A stretch of 64,000 nt of DNA from COMBO-56-21 sp963705355 (GTDB taxonomy: Archaea > Thermoplasmatota > Thermoplasmata > UBA10834), in assembly GCA_963705355.1 (NCBI GenBank), contig OY970070.1:1911907-1975906 (forward strand). Direction: 5' to 3'. The position numbers and the translations under genes are program-made. Under the pieces are notes generated by a model that was not told where the DNA came from, ran no database searches, and saw nothing but the letters and a program-made list of their open reading frames with translations. This document shows positions 9,438-16,947 of the stretch, one piece after another; the stretch's first letter is position 1; every line of letters begins with the position of its first letter.

Positions 9438-9535
9438 GACGGCATTCTCGGACCATATCAAACCTCTTGATCATCTGATTTCCATCATTGGATAAAAGTG
9501 CAGTTCATGCAACATCTAGAACCAATTTGAACAAT

Positions 9536-11362
9536 TTACGCGGGCTTCTGTTTCAGGGGCAGAGCCATGTGGAATGTGCTCCCGACTCCCTTCTTGCTCT
9601 CGAACCACATCTCCCCGCCATGCCTCTTGACGATCTCCCTGCTCGTGTAGAGGCCTATGCCCACTCTTCCGTCCGCCCTTACCAGGCCAGCGTCCGCGAG
9701 GAAGAACCTGTCGAACAGTTTGTCGCGGTCCTCTTCGGCAATGCCTATCCCAGTGTCCCTCACCCAGATGTGCACCTTCCCGCCCAGGATGTCCGCTCCG
9801 ATCGTTATCTTGCCGCCCGGGTCAGTGTACTTCACCGCGTTGCTGACGAGGTTCTCGATGACGTCGTGGATCCTGAGCCGGTCGGCCCGAACGACCGGCA
9901 GCTCGGTCCCGAAGAGCACGTTGACCGCATGATTCTTGCCCTTGACCTCGCGGTCCAGGTCAGCGACTACCTCCTTCGTGACCATCGCGAGGTTGACCGA
10001 CTCGAAGTCCAGTGCCAGGGTCTTGTTCTGCAGCCTGGACATCTCAAGCATCGCCGAGATCAGTGAGTTAATCCTGTTGACCTGCTCGAGAATGCTATTG
10101 AACTTGTCCTTCATCTTCGGGCTGATGTCACCGTACATCCCGGCTGAGGCCATCTCTAGATACCCGAGGATGGTGGTCAGGGGAGTCCTCAGCTCGTGCG
10201 ATATGGTGTCGACCAGGCTGTCCTTCATCTTGTCCAGGTCCTTCATCTCCTCCAACGCCCGCTGGACCTGCTCGAAGTTCTGCTGCAGCTCCTCCCTAAG
10301 CCTCGCGTTCTCAAGGGCGATTGCAGCGTGGGCGGCGAAAGGCTCCGCGACGGCGTACTCGACCCCCGTGAACTTCCTGCTCTTGTCCCTGTAGAGCTCA
10401 AGTACTCCCTCTACGCCATGCTGTCCCTTCAGCGGAATCGCCATGATGGTTTGGCGGACCTCGATGTCCTCGATTCCGGGGATGTCTTCCACTCTGGAAT
10501 CGTCCATGGAGTCCTCGACGATGTCGACCTTGCCAGTCTGGGCGACCTCTCCAGCGAGACCTGAAATAGGACCTACGTCGGCCATGACCTCGTCTGCATA
10601 GGGGCCGGTCGCGTGAACGGGAACAAGCAGTCCCTTGTTCCAATCGACGAGATAGACGCTCACCTCGTCAAAAGGCACGAGATCGTTCAGCCTCTCGGCT
10701 ATGACCTTCAAGGTCTCCTTGAGGTCGACTGGCTGTTGCATCGCAACTGTCGTGTCGAGCAGAGCTCTGAACAACTTCACCGTTCTGTTCAGCGCCCCGA
10801 CGAGCCTGGCGTTCGTGATGGCAATCGATGCCAGCCTGGCGAACACCTCCATCTGGACGACGAACTGCGCAGATGGTATCTTCCGGTTTCTGGGGCCGTC
10901 GGGCTCAAGCCAGCCGACCATGTTCCCGTCGGCATCCTCGAAGACCACATAGAGCACATCGAGCTCGTGCCAATCGTCTGGATTCTCTCTCGGCAGCTTC
11001 ACCCTGTCAGGGTGGAGCACGCTGTAGTAGTCGCTGGAGTTCGCTCCCGCCTCTGATTTCATGAAGTAGGTGAGCTTTCCGATCCTCTGCGCGTTCGCCA
11101 GGTCGCTTTTGATGGTTTGGCGAGACTTGGTCAATCCCTCGATCTTCTTTGACACTTCTATGGGGAATCCCTTGCTCGTCTTGAGCACGAAGTTGTCGTG
11201 CTCCTCGTCGTACAGGAAGGCGTCACAGGCCTCGAAGCCGAATTCGTCCGTGATGTCGTCGATGATCAACTTCAGGATCGTGTCGACATCCCGGGTGTTC
11301 ATAATTGCTGTGGCAAGTTCGAGGGTCTTGCCCAGCATGTCCTCTTGCACAGACTCGTTCAT
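9536..11362 (-). CDS. Sensor histidine kinase with two GAF-like domains
   Basis: A 608-residue protein with no obvious membrane helix, so a cytoplasmic sensor. A first GAF-like region spans about residues 10-190 and a second about 200-345 (VPFDEVSVYLVDW ... IMAIPLKGQHGVEGVLEL). A short coiled coil leads to the HisKA dimerisation domain with the phosphoacceptor in SHELRTPLTTILGY (near residue 380) and the HATPase domain (NLVSNAVKYTDPGG, DTGIGIAEEDRDKLFDRFF, GIGLYTSREIVKRHGG). No receiver-domain protein is encoded nearby, so the partner must lie elsewhere. The signal, perhaps a small ligand or redox state bound by GAF, is unknown. Confidence 0.92.
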   Translation of the reverse strand: MNESVQEDMLGKTLELATAIMNTRDVDTILKLIIDDITDEFGFEACDAFLYDEEHDNFVLKTSKGFPIEVSKKIEGLTKSRQTIKSDLANAQRIGKLTYFMKSEAGANSSDYYSVLHPDRVKLPRENPDDWHELDVLYVVFEDADGNMVGWLEPDGPRNRKIPSAQFVVQMEVFARLASIAITNARLVGALNRTVKLFRALLDTTVAMQQPVDLKETLKVIAERLNDLVPFDEVSVYLVDWNKGLLVPVHATGPYADEVMADVGPISGLAGEVAQTGKVDIVEDSMDDSRVEDIPGIEDIEVRQTIMAIPLKGQHGVEGVLELYRDKSRKFTGVEYAVAEPFAAHAAIALENARLREELQQNFEQVQRALEEMKDLDKMKDSLVDTISHELRTPLTTILGYLEMASAGMYGDISPKMKDKFNSILEQVNRINSLISAMLEMSRLQNKTLALDFESVNLAMVTKEVVADLDREVKGKNHAVNVLFGTELPVVRADRLRIHDVIENLVSNAVKYTDPGGKITIGADILGGKVHIWVRDTGIGIAEEDRDKLFDRFFLADAGLVRADGRVGIGLYTSREIVKRHGGEMWFESKKGVGSTFHMALPLKQKPA

Positions 11363-11481
11363 GCGGTGTAGTATATTTCCTTTTTTTGCACAGACAATTC
11401 AGTCATGAGGACGTCTGCTGAGAATGGTGATTATGGAGGTTTAGTCAGGTCCTAGAGGCTCCGTCTTCACATGAAAGCCGT

Positions 11482-11892
11482 TCAGACCTTCTTCCAGAAC
11501 AGCCCGCAGTAGCATTTGCCGTGCCGTTCCACGTCCCCGCCCCTGGTCGGCTTGCAGGGACACTGGTATTCCGGAACGTGTTCCATCCTGCACGGGCAGT
11601 AGAAGTCGCCGAATCTCTTGTTCTTCCCGAGGAGGCCCTCGATCAATTCCTCCTTCATGTCGTTGAACAGGTATCCGTGGAGTCTGGCGTACTCGTCGAC
11701 CCTTTCTCGGATCTCCTTCTCGGCTCCCTTTTCGGGTCTTTCGCCGACCCATCCCTCGGGGGAACGCTTCAGCCTCAGCTTCTGCCCGCAGATCGGGCAT
11801 ATGACTATGCTGCCTTCCTTCCAGCCATCGACGAACTTGAACCTCGCGAGACACACGGGGCAGTATATCCTCTCTGGCTGTTTCCCATTCAT
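11482..11892 (-). CDS. Ferredoxin-thioredoxin reductase catalytic-subunit-like protein with N-terminal zinc ribbon
   Basis: A 136-residue protein in two parts. Residues about 8-50 form a zinc ribbon (YCPVCLARF and ICPICGQK). Residues about 60-136 match the catalytic chain of ferredoxin:thioredoxin reductase, with the cysteine pattern CPCR, CPC and CYCGLF that holds a 4Fe-4S cluster next to a redox-active disulfide. It overlaps the upstream glutaredoxin gene by ATGA, which suggests the glutaredoxin is its substrate: electrons would go ferredoxin to this enzyme to the glutaredoxin to target disulfides. The N-terminal ribbon fusion is not part of the plant or cyanobacterial enzyme. Confidence 0.82.
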   Translation of the reverse strand: MNGKQPERIYCPVCLARFKFVDGWKEGSIVICPICGQKLRLKRSPEGWVGERPEKGAEKEIRERVDEYARLHGYLFNDMKEELIEGLLGKNKRFGDFYCPCRMEHVPEYQCPCKPTRGGDVERHGKCYCGLFWKKV

Positions 11893-12146
11893 ACCTTCAG
11901 AGCCTTCCTCAGCTTGTCCTCGTCGTGCCCAACGATGATCTCTTTTCCGATTATGACCACTGGGAACGATCTCTTACCTGTGAGCTTCTCTATCTCCTCC
12001 AGAACCTCGTCCTGCTTCGCATCGTCCAGGAGGTCCACATCAGTGCAGTCGTAGGCGATCTTGTGCTCATCCAAGAACCGTTTCGTCCTCTTGCAGTAGG
12101 GACAGGTGCTCAACGCATAGACTTTTGGCTTCTCTTTCATCATCAT
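11889..12146 (-). CDS. Glutaredoxin-like protein
   Basis: About 85 residues with a thioredoxin fold: the redox motif is STCPYCKRTKRFL, followed by the cis-Pro region RSFPVVIIGKE and a C-terminal GHDEDKLRKAL. The CPYC active site is that of classical glutaredoxin/NrdH proteins. A run of GTG-ATG-ATG-ATG leaves the exact start open; I used the first ATG. A TATA-like CGATTTATCC lies near 12215 on this strand. Cotranscription with the FTR-like gene suggests it is reduced by ferredoxin rather than by NADPH or glutathione (inference). Confidence 0.88.
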   Translation of the reverse strand: MMMKEKPKVYALSTCPYCKRTKRFLDEHKIAYDCTDVDLLDDAKQDEVLEEIEKLTGKRSFPVVIIGKEIIVGHDEDKLRKALKV

Positions 12147-12248
12147 CACTCACTCCGAACAGCATCTCAGCGATCTCGATGCTTTGTTGTCGGTGAAAGG
12201 ATAGGAGTAGGATAAATCGTTTGTCCAGAACATGCGCTCATTTGAGAC

Positions 12249-13328
12249 CTAGCCTGCAGTCTTGCCCAGTATCCTGCGGCATAGCTCCAGCTGCCTCGAC
12301 ACGGTCGGATGCTTCTCCTCATTAACGAACTTAACCTTCACATTCTCACCCATGTAGTCGGAGCTGCTCTTGCCTCCCCACTCTCCGTACACCAGTATCT
12401 CCTCGTTGTCAAGCGAGACCAATCCGAAAGTGACCGCGAGGTCGTAGATCAGGTCTGAGGTCTTCCACGGGTCTATCCTCGCATGTTCGGGGACGGCGAA
12501 TGGCAGCTCTAGCTGCATGGTCATGAGCTCGCTGGTTCTGGCGTGATTCACCATGTCCTCGTCTGCTGTGAGCAGGAACACGTCGTAGTCTCCGCCCCTC
12601 GCCCAGTACTTGTACGACTGCGCGATCTCAATGTCGTTCCTCTCCTTGCCCTTGGCCGCAGTTCCCTTGACCCTCAGCGCTCTGAGATCCGTGAGCAGAT
12701 AGTTCATCTCGTTGAAGGCCAGCTTCGCGATCCTTGTGCGTCTTCCGCTTCCGTTCGAGAACTCCTTCAGCAGCTCGGGATGCGCAAGGACCTGCCCCAG
12801 AGCTTGGATCTCATCTCTGGAGTACTTGTGTGTGATCTTCGAATCGAGCTCCATCTGGACGACCTCGCTCAGAACATATCTGAAATCCGTCGCCTCGATT
12901 GTTCGCCCGGAGAAATCATCCTTCAGTGGCAGGTGCCTGGATAGGAATCGGTCGTAGAGGATGTTCGTGTCCACCGCGACGAACACTGGTCGTGGCCGCT
13001 TGTTCGGATCCCTCGCCTCGTCCCTTAGCTCGATGAGCTTCTTGGTGATCTCTGTTTCGTTCTTGTAGTTGAGGAAACCGGAGGAGAGCAGACAGTTCCT
13101 GAGATCCGTATAGCTCGGCAGCTCGTCCGCGCTCACAGCTCTGTCAAGTGGCTTCTTGGTCGTCCTCATCCAGTCAAATGCGTCCGGCCTCACTATCTTC
13201 GTGAGCTCTGGTTTTTCGATATCCAGCGTGAAAAGCTCGACTTCATAGAACGGATACGAGACATGGACATACCTCTTGTCTCCGCGGTAGATTGCGTTGG
13301 TGAGTATCTGGAGCTCGTTCCTGGACAT
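12249..13328 (-). CDS. PIN-like nuclease, partner of the CARF-like protein
   Basis: A 359-residue protein. The first 110 residues are an uncharacterised domain (YRGDKRYVHVSYPFYEVEL). From about residue 118 it reads like a PIN ribonuclease: FVAVDTNILYDRF supplies the first Asp, SEVVQMELDSK the conserved Glu, and DVFLLTADEDMVNHAR the later Asp pair. The ATG at 13328 has GGAG six bases upstream; a GTG at 13349 is an alternative. The upstream CARF-like gene ends inside this start region, so the two form a translationally coupled pair. The expected role is an RNase controlled by its CARF partner, but no CRISPR genes are in view. The PIN call is by motif only. Confidence 0.62.
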   Translation of the reverse strand: MSRNELQILTNAIYRGDKRYVHVSYPFYEVELFTLDIEKPELTKIVRPDAFDWMRTTKKPLDRAVSADELPSYTDLRNCLLSSGFLNYKNETEITKKLIELRDEARDPNKRPRPVFVAVDTNILYDRFLSRHLPLKDDFSGRTIEATDFRYVLSEVVQMELDSKITHKYSRDEIQALGQVLAHPELLKEFSNGSGRRTRIAKLAFNEMNYLLTDLRALRVKGTAAKGKERNDIEIAQSYKYWARGGDYDVFLLTADEDMVNHARTSELMTMQLELPFAVPEHARIDPWKTSDLIYDLAVTFGLVSLDNEEILVYGEWGGKSSSDYMGENVKVKFVNEEKHPTVSRQLELCRRILGKTAG

Positions 13329-13339
13329 CACGAGCTCCT

Positions 13340-13846
13340 TCACTTCCACACCTCCTCTTTGAGGTCCACGAAGTGCTGGAGATGGAAGGGTATCATCGGG
13401 TAGGGGTTGGTGGCGTTCCTCATGTCCTCGAGGTAGAGATAGTAGACGTGGTCCACCTGCTTCTGCCAGGCGGAAAGAAGTGCCGACGAGATAATGGCCT
13501 TCCTTCCTGGCGTGATGTCTATCGCCACCTCGTTCCCCGCAGCTCTCTCCTCCTCCATGACTGCCGTGATCTTCTTCCCCGACGACGTGAAGTCGCCCTC
13601 GTCTATCGTCCTAAGCACAGGCTCGATCCTCTTGCCGTAGGATTCCGTCAGGGTCCTTATCCATTCTGAGAGAGCGCGAGCATCATTTTCCCTGCCAAGT
13701 GTGACGAAAAGATAGATCTTGTCAGGCAGGTAGCCCTTGCAGCAGATCGCCGCCCAGAGGCTGTTGAGAACAGGCCACTTGCTGATGCCTGTCATCGTGA
13801 TGTAGATCTTCTGAGCCATTCCCGTCAAGATAACGGCTATGTCCAT
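13340..13846 (-). CDS. CARF-like (CRISPR-associated Rossmann fold) ligand-sensing protein
   Basis: About 168 residues. The first strand and loop (AQKIYITMTGISKWPV) and the later VAIDITPGRKAIISSALLSA match the two hallmark positions of CARF domains, which bind cyclic oligoadenylates or related nucleotides in Csm6/Csx1-type proteins. The ATG at 13846 has AAGGA eight bases upstream; an ATG at 13819 would place the first CARF strand right at the N-terminus. No HEPN or other effector is fused, so the nuclease function would come from the coupled PIN gene downstream. Whether it binds a cyclic nucleotide, and which one, is inference. Confidence 0.6.
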   Translation of the reverse strand: MDIAVILTGMAQKIYITMTGISKWPVLNSLWAAICCKGYLPDKIYLFVTLGRENDARALSEWIRTLTESYGKRIEPVLRTIDEGDFTSSGKKITAVMEEERAAGNEVAIDITPGRKAIISSALLSAWQKQVDHVYYLYLEDMRNATNPYPMIPFHLQHFVDLKEEVWK

Positions 13847-14061
13847 GATAAAATCCTTGCCGACAATAAGGGCCGCGGAGACGATTGGCGTCTTTCTGCG
13901 TGATTGTTGAGTCGAGGATTGGTGTCGAAACCTTTCTTCCAGAGCGCCGGAGCTCGGCTTTGTTTCCGCCAGAAGGTTCCGGAATCTCGAATCGAGAATC
14001 GACCACTGCACAACTTTGGTCGTTCAACGTTTGTGTTGCTTGCGGATAGGCCCATAGAACA

Positions 14062-14071
14062 CTACAAATAG
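14062..14071 (+). promoter_or_regulatory. TATA-like element for the small peptide gene
   Basis: CTACAAATAG lies about 43 bases before the proposed CTG start at 14105. A transcript starting near 14092 would have a very short leader containing the GGGGGTGA ribosome-binding site at 14093-14100. Confidence 0.4.
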
Positions 14072-14104
14072 ATGCATGCTATTTCTTGACTCGGGGGTGA
14101 AAGC

Positions 14105-14281
14105 CTGAGGAGAATTTGGATAGTCGTAGCCGGAGTGCTAGCATTGGGGGTAACTGTCGCACTCGCTGTTGTCGGTGTCGCTCCTGACGGAGGACACACA
14201 TGGTTGCATGCAATCCATACTGCAGTGAGCTCTGTTGCCGACAAGGTTAGCGCAACTGGCGGCCACACATGGCTCACCTGA
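14105..14281 (+). CDS. Small membrane or secreted peptide with duplicated GGHTWL motif (non-ATG start)
   Basis: A 58-codon frame. An in-frame stop lies just upstream, and the strong ribosome-binding site GGGGGTGA ends four bases before a CTG codon. The product starts Arg-Arg, has about 22 hydrophobic residues (VVAGVLALGVTVALAVVGVA), then a 32-residue tail with GGHTWL twice, once after the hydrophobic segment and once at the C-terminus. This looks like a signal or anchor plus an extracytoplasmic peptide. A GTG at 14135 is an alternative start but would cut into the hydrophobic segment. It is convergent with the winged-helix/TPR regulator 86 bases away. The unusual start keeps confidence moderate. 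Confidence 0.45.
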   Translation: MRRIWIVVAGVLALGVTVALAVVGVAPDGGHTWLHAIHTAVSSVADKVSATGGHTWLT

Positions 14282-14366
14282 GTGTGAAAACCGAAATGGG
14301 CGACGTTTCAGTAGACGTCCCCATCCTAAACCAATAATCTTGCCAGGTTCGACGGGAGAGTGTTAC

Positions 14367-15668
14367 TCAGCATCCTGCGAGAGTGGCCTCTGCCTTCCTG
14401 GCAAGGGCAACGTTGCCTATCTCTCTGTAGACGACGGAAGACTTCTTCAGTAGCTTCTTTGCCAACTTGGGATCGATTGCCGATTTCAATAGTGCCATTC
14501 CGTATTCGTAACAGCAAGCTGCGAAAGTATCCTCCACGCCAGAGGATCTCGCAGCTCTTACGCTCTTCTCAAACCATTCGAACCCCATCTGCAAGTTCGA
14601 GTTGTGGAATTCTACATACCCGTAGTTCCTGTAAGCAAGGGCAAGCATGTTCAGGTTGTTTGGTTCTTTGAAAACCGTAACCGCCTCGTCGGTGTATCTC
14701 AGTGAAGTGTCAATATCCCCAGCGCGTGCGCAGCAGTACCCAGCGTTCACAAGCGCAGCACCCAGAACCTCCATATTCCTGGTTGTCCTGCATGCAGAGA
14801 TGGTCTTCTCGAAATACTCGGCAGCGTCTGTGAATCTCTCCCTCGACATGTTCAACACGCCGAGGTTGTTTGATATCCTGCACGAGTATTGCATATCCCC
14901 AATCTCAAGGAAATACTTCAAGCAGTTCTTGCTTGCATTCTCCGATTCTTCGGTTCTGCCCTCCAGGTCGTAGATGATTGCTAGGTTACCAAGAGCTTTT
15001 GCCTCTGCGTGTTTGTCTCCGATGGCCTTTGCCATAGATAGGCTGCTTTCGAAGCATCGGATTGCCGAAGCGTGGTCTCCCTTGTTGCCATACACGATTC
15101 CCATAGCTCCGTTCGTGAGACATACGCCTCTCCGGTCGCCCGCTTCCATGTATTTCTCGATCGCGTTCAGGTATGACTCCAGTGCCTCATCCCAGCGGTT
15201 CTGCGCGACCTCTACTCTGCCCTGATAGAACAATGCGAATGCGAAGCTCTCGACATCCTTTGTCCTCTCTGCAAGTCTCTTCAGCTCAAAACAGTTGAGC
15301 AATGCGCTATCCCAGTTGCTCGTATCACACTGTAGCGCCACGAGTTTCTTCAGGGCTTCCTTCCTCGTTCCATTGGATCCTCCATCGACGTCTCTTAAGG
15401 CGGCGACGTGTTCCTGAAGACTCCTATCAAGAGCCTTGATCTCTGGATGATTAGCAACAATTCCTCTGCCTTCCTTCGTCAGCGAGTAGCTTTCCTCATA
15501 ATCCGCAAGGCCACCGTGGCCGATCCAACCTAGATCCTGCAAGCCCCTGAGCGCAGTCACACGGGCTTCTTTGGGAACTCCGTCAAGGCCGGATTTGATC
15601 AGCAATTGCCTGTTGTTCTCGCCGAGAACATAGAAGATGAGACTCTCTATCTCGTTTCTAGTGGCCAT
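14367..15668 (-). CDS. Winged-helix protein with TPR sensor domain
   Basis: A 433-residue protein. Residues about 1-75 resemble a winged helix (EIESLIFYVLGENNRQLL ... LTKEGRGIVANHP). From about residue 100 to the end is a TPR array of about eight repeats with periodic A..Y...G and AL.Y..A patterns (DEALESYLNAIEKY, HASAIRCFESSLSMA, TDAAEYFEKTISAC). The architecture suits a DNA-binding regulator whose TPR groove binds a protein or peptide. A TATA-like GCTATATCTATTCC near 15710 on this strand and GGAGAGAG before the ATG support the start. The adjacent small-peptide gene is an attractive candidate ligand (inference). The target promoter is unknown. Confidence 0.75.
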   Translation of the reverse strand: MATRNEIESLIFYVLGENNRQLLIKSGLDGVPKEARVTALRGLQDLGWIGHGGLADYEESYSLTKEGRGIVANHPEIKALDRSLQEHVAALRDVDGGSNGTRKEALKKLVALQCDTSNWDSALLNCFELKRLAERTKDVESFAFALFYQGRVEVAQNRWDEALESYLNAIEKYMEAGDRRGVCLTNGAMGIVYGNKGDHASAIRCFESSLSMAKAIGDKHAEAKALGNLAIIYDLEGRTEESENASKNCLKYFLEIGDMQYSCRISNNLGVLNMSRERFTDAAEYFEKTISACRTTRNMEVLGAALVNAGYCCARAGDIDTSLRYTDEAVTVFKEPNNLNMLALAYRNYGYVEFHNSNLQMGFEWFEKSVRAARSSGVEDTFAACCYEYGMALLKSAIDPKLAKKLLKKSSVVYREIGNVALARKAEATLAGC

Positions 15669-15870
15669 GCTCTCTCCGGGAAGGGAATTACGTTATCAGC
15701 TTATGGAATAGATATAGCTTTTCCATGAGAAACCATGGTTCACATGTGGCTGTTCCCAGAATACTGACGACCTCTGCTTCCTGTGGAGCATCGTTCCCCA
15801 GATTGCAGCATCGCATGACTGGGGCAGGAAGGCGGAATCAATATGCCTCCGCATCCCGAATCGGTGCCTG

Positions 15871-16482
15871 ATGAACCGAAAGAAGTCCTCTTCCGAGAGT
15901 CGTCATGGTATCAGTGAGGGCCACCGCTTTTCTGCCGAAGGCGACTTCATCGAGCGCCTAGAAGGCTCGGAGCGCAGGGAGAGCATACCTATCGAGCGCA
16001 TTCTGCCAAACCTGGGTCTCAGAAGGGAAGATGTCGTGGCAGACTTGGGCTCGGGGATCGGCTACTTCTCGCTCCCCGTTGCAGAGCACGTCCGAGAGGT
16101 TATTTCGATCGACCAAGAGCCGAAGATGCTCAGAGTGCTCTCGGAGCGACTGCATGAGGGAGACTTGCGGAATGTCAGCCTTGTCCGAGGAGAGATTACC
16201 GGTCTACCGGTTGCGGATTCGTCGATAGACCACGTTCTTGCGGCGTTTGTCTATCACGAAGTCCCCAGCCAAGAGGGGCTTATTCGCGAATGCGCTCGGA
16301 TACTCAGAGAGGACGGGTTCCTGACCGTGATCGACTTCCAGAAACGAAGCACGTCTTTTGGCCCGCCCGTCAAAGAAAGGAAGAAGCCCGAGCACGTCCT
16401 GAGAACCTCGAGAGAATGGTTCAGATTGGCCTCACGACATGAGACCGAGGTCTACTATCAGCTGCTCCTGACGCGCATCTGA
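15871..16482 (+). CDS. Class I SAM-dependent methyltransferase
   Basis: A 203-residue protein with the Rossmann-type methyltransferase motifs in order: motif I VVADLGSGIGYFSLPVAEHV (about residue 54), the acidic SIDQEPKML after strand 2, PVADSSIDHVLAAFVYHEV (motif IV/post) and LREDGFLTVIDF. This resembles the UbiE/Methyltransf_11 group, which modifies small molecules or proteins. The substrate cannot be read from the sequence. It is monocistronic, pointing toward a convergent tRNA gene. The 200 bases upstream contain no other gene that I can support. Confidence 0.88.
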   Translation: MNRKKSSSESRHGISEGHRFSAEGDFIERLEGSERRESIPIERILPNLGLRREDVVADLGSGIGYFSLPVAEHVREVISIDQEPKMLRVLSERLHEGDLRNVSLVRGEITGLPVADSSIDHVLAAFVYHEVPSQEGLIRECARILREDGFLTVIDFQKRSTSFGPPVKERKKPEHVLRTSREWFRLASRHETEVYYQLLLTRI

Positions 16483-16488
16483 AGAAGG

Positions 16489-16564
16489 TGGCGCCCCGGT
16501 CGGGATTCGGACCCGAGTCCCGAGCTCGACAGGCTCGGATGATAGGCCGCTACACTACCGGGGC
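16489..16564 (-). tRNA. tRNA-Asp (GTC), 3' CCA encoded
   Basis: The cloverleaf reads on the minus strand: acceptor GCCCCGG pairs with CCGGGGC, the D-arm is GTGT-A-GCGGCC type, the anticodon stem CGAGC/GCTCG encloses loop CTGTCGA (anticodon GTC), and the T-arm has GGTCCGAATCCCG. The discriminator is G73, and CCA is in the DNA at 16491-16489. No intron is seen. Confidence 0.95.
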
Positions 16565-16626
16565 TTGTGGACAAGCGCTGGAATAGCGGCTTACAAAGCG
16601 TCGTCTTGAGGCAAAAGCGAACTGCG

Positions 16627-16635
16627 TATATAAGC
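16627..16635 (-). promoter_or_regulatory. TATA box for tRNA-Asp
   Basis: On the minus strand this reads CTTATATAC, a near-perfect archaeal TATA element, 63 bases upstream of the tRNA 5' end. It is the only clear promoter between the zinc-ribbon gene and the tRNA. Confidence 0.7.
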
Positions 16636-16683
16636 GTTGGCGGGTTGCAGAAATGCTGGCTTCAGTGCGATCTGAGCGTGCGC

Positions 16684-16878
16684 TCAGACCTTCTTCTCCT
16701 CCGGCTTGGCCGGAGTCGCAGGTGCCGGCTTCGGCTCGTCCTTGAACTCCTCGACAGGCCTTGTCGTGTACACGCCGCACTTCATGCAGTAGAATGTGAC
16801 GAAATCGTCGTCCTTGTCGTCGGCGATGAGTTCCTTGCCGCACATCCTGCATTTGGTCTTCATGTCTATCAGTTTCAT
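16684..16878 (-). CDS. Small zinc-ribbon protein
   Basis: About 64 residues. Two CxxC knuckles, KCRMCGKEL and YCMKCGVYTTRPVEEF, are separated by 17 acidic residues, followed by a Pro/Lys-rich tail (EPKPAPATPAKPEEKKV). This fits a one-zinc ribbon of the kind found in small archaeal proteins. Function unknown. The ATG at 16878 has a GGTTGGTG stretch upstream; TTG and GTG codons just before it are alternatives. Confidence 0.75.
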   Translation of the reverse strand: MKLIDMKTKCRMCGKELIADDKDDDFVTFYCMKCGVYTTRPVEEFKDEPKPAPATPAKPEEKKV

Positions 16879-16947
16879 GTGCACCAACCTGTGAGCGGCC
16901 TCTGAATGACAGCTTGTTCTTTAAGCTTTGTGGAATCCAGCAGGAGC

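Noticed and set aside
12249..13846. CRISPR array near the CARF-like gene
   Set aside because: No regularly spaced direct repeats were seen in the surrounding sequence or elsewhere in the window.
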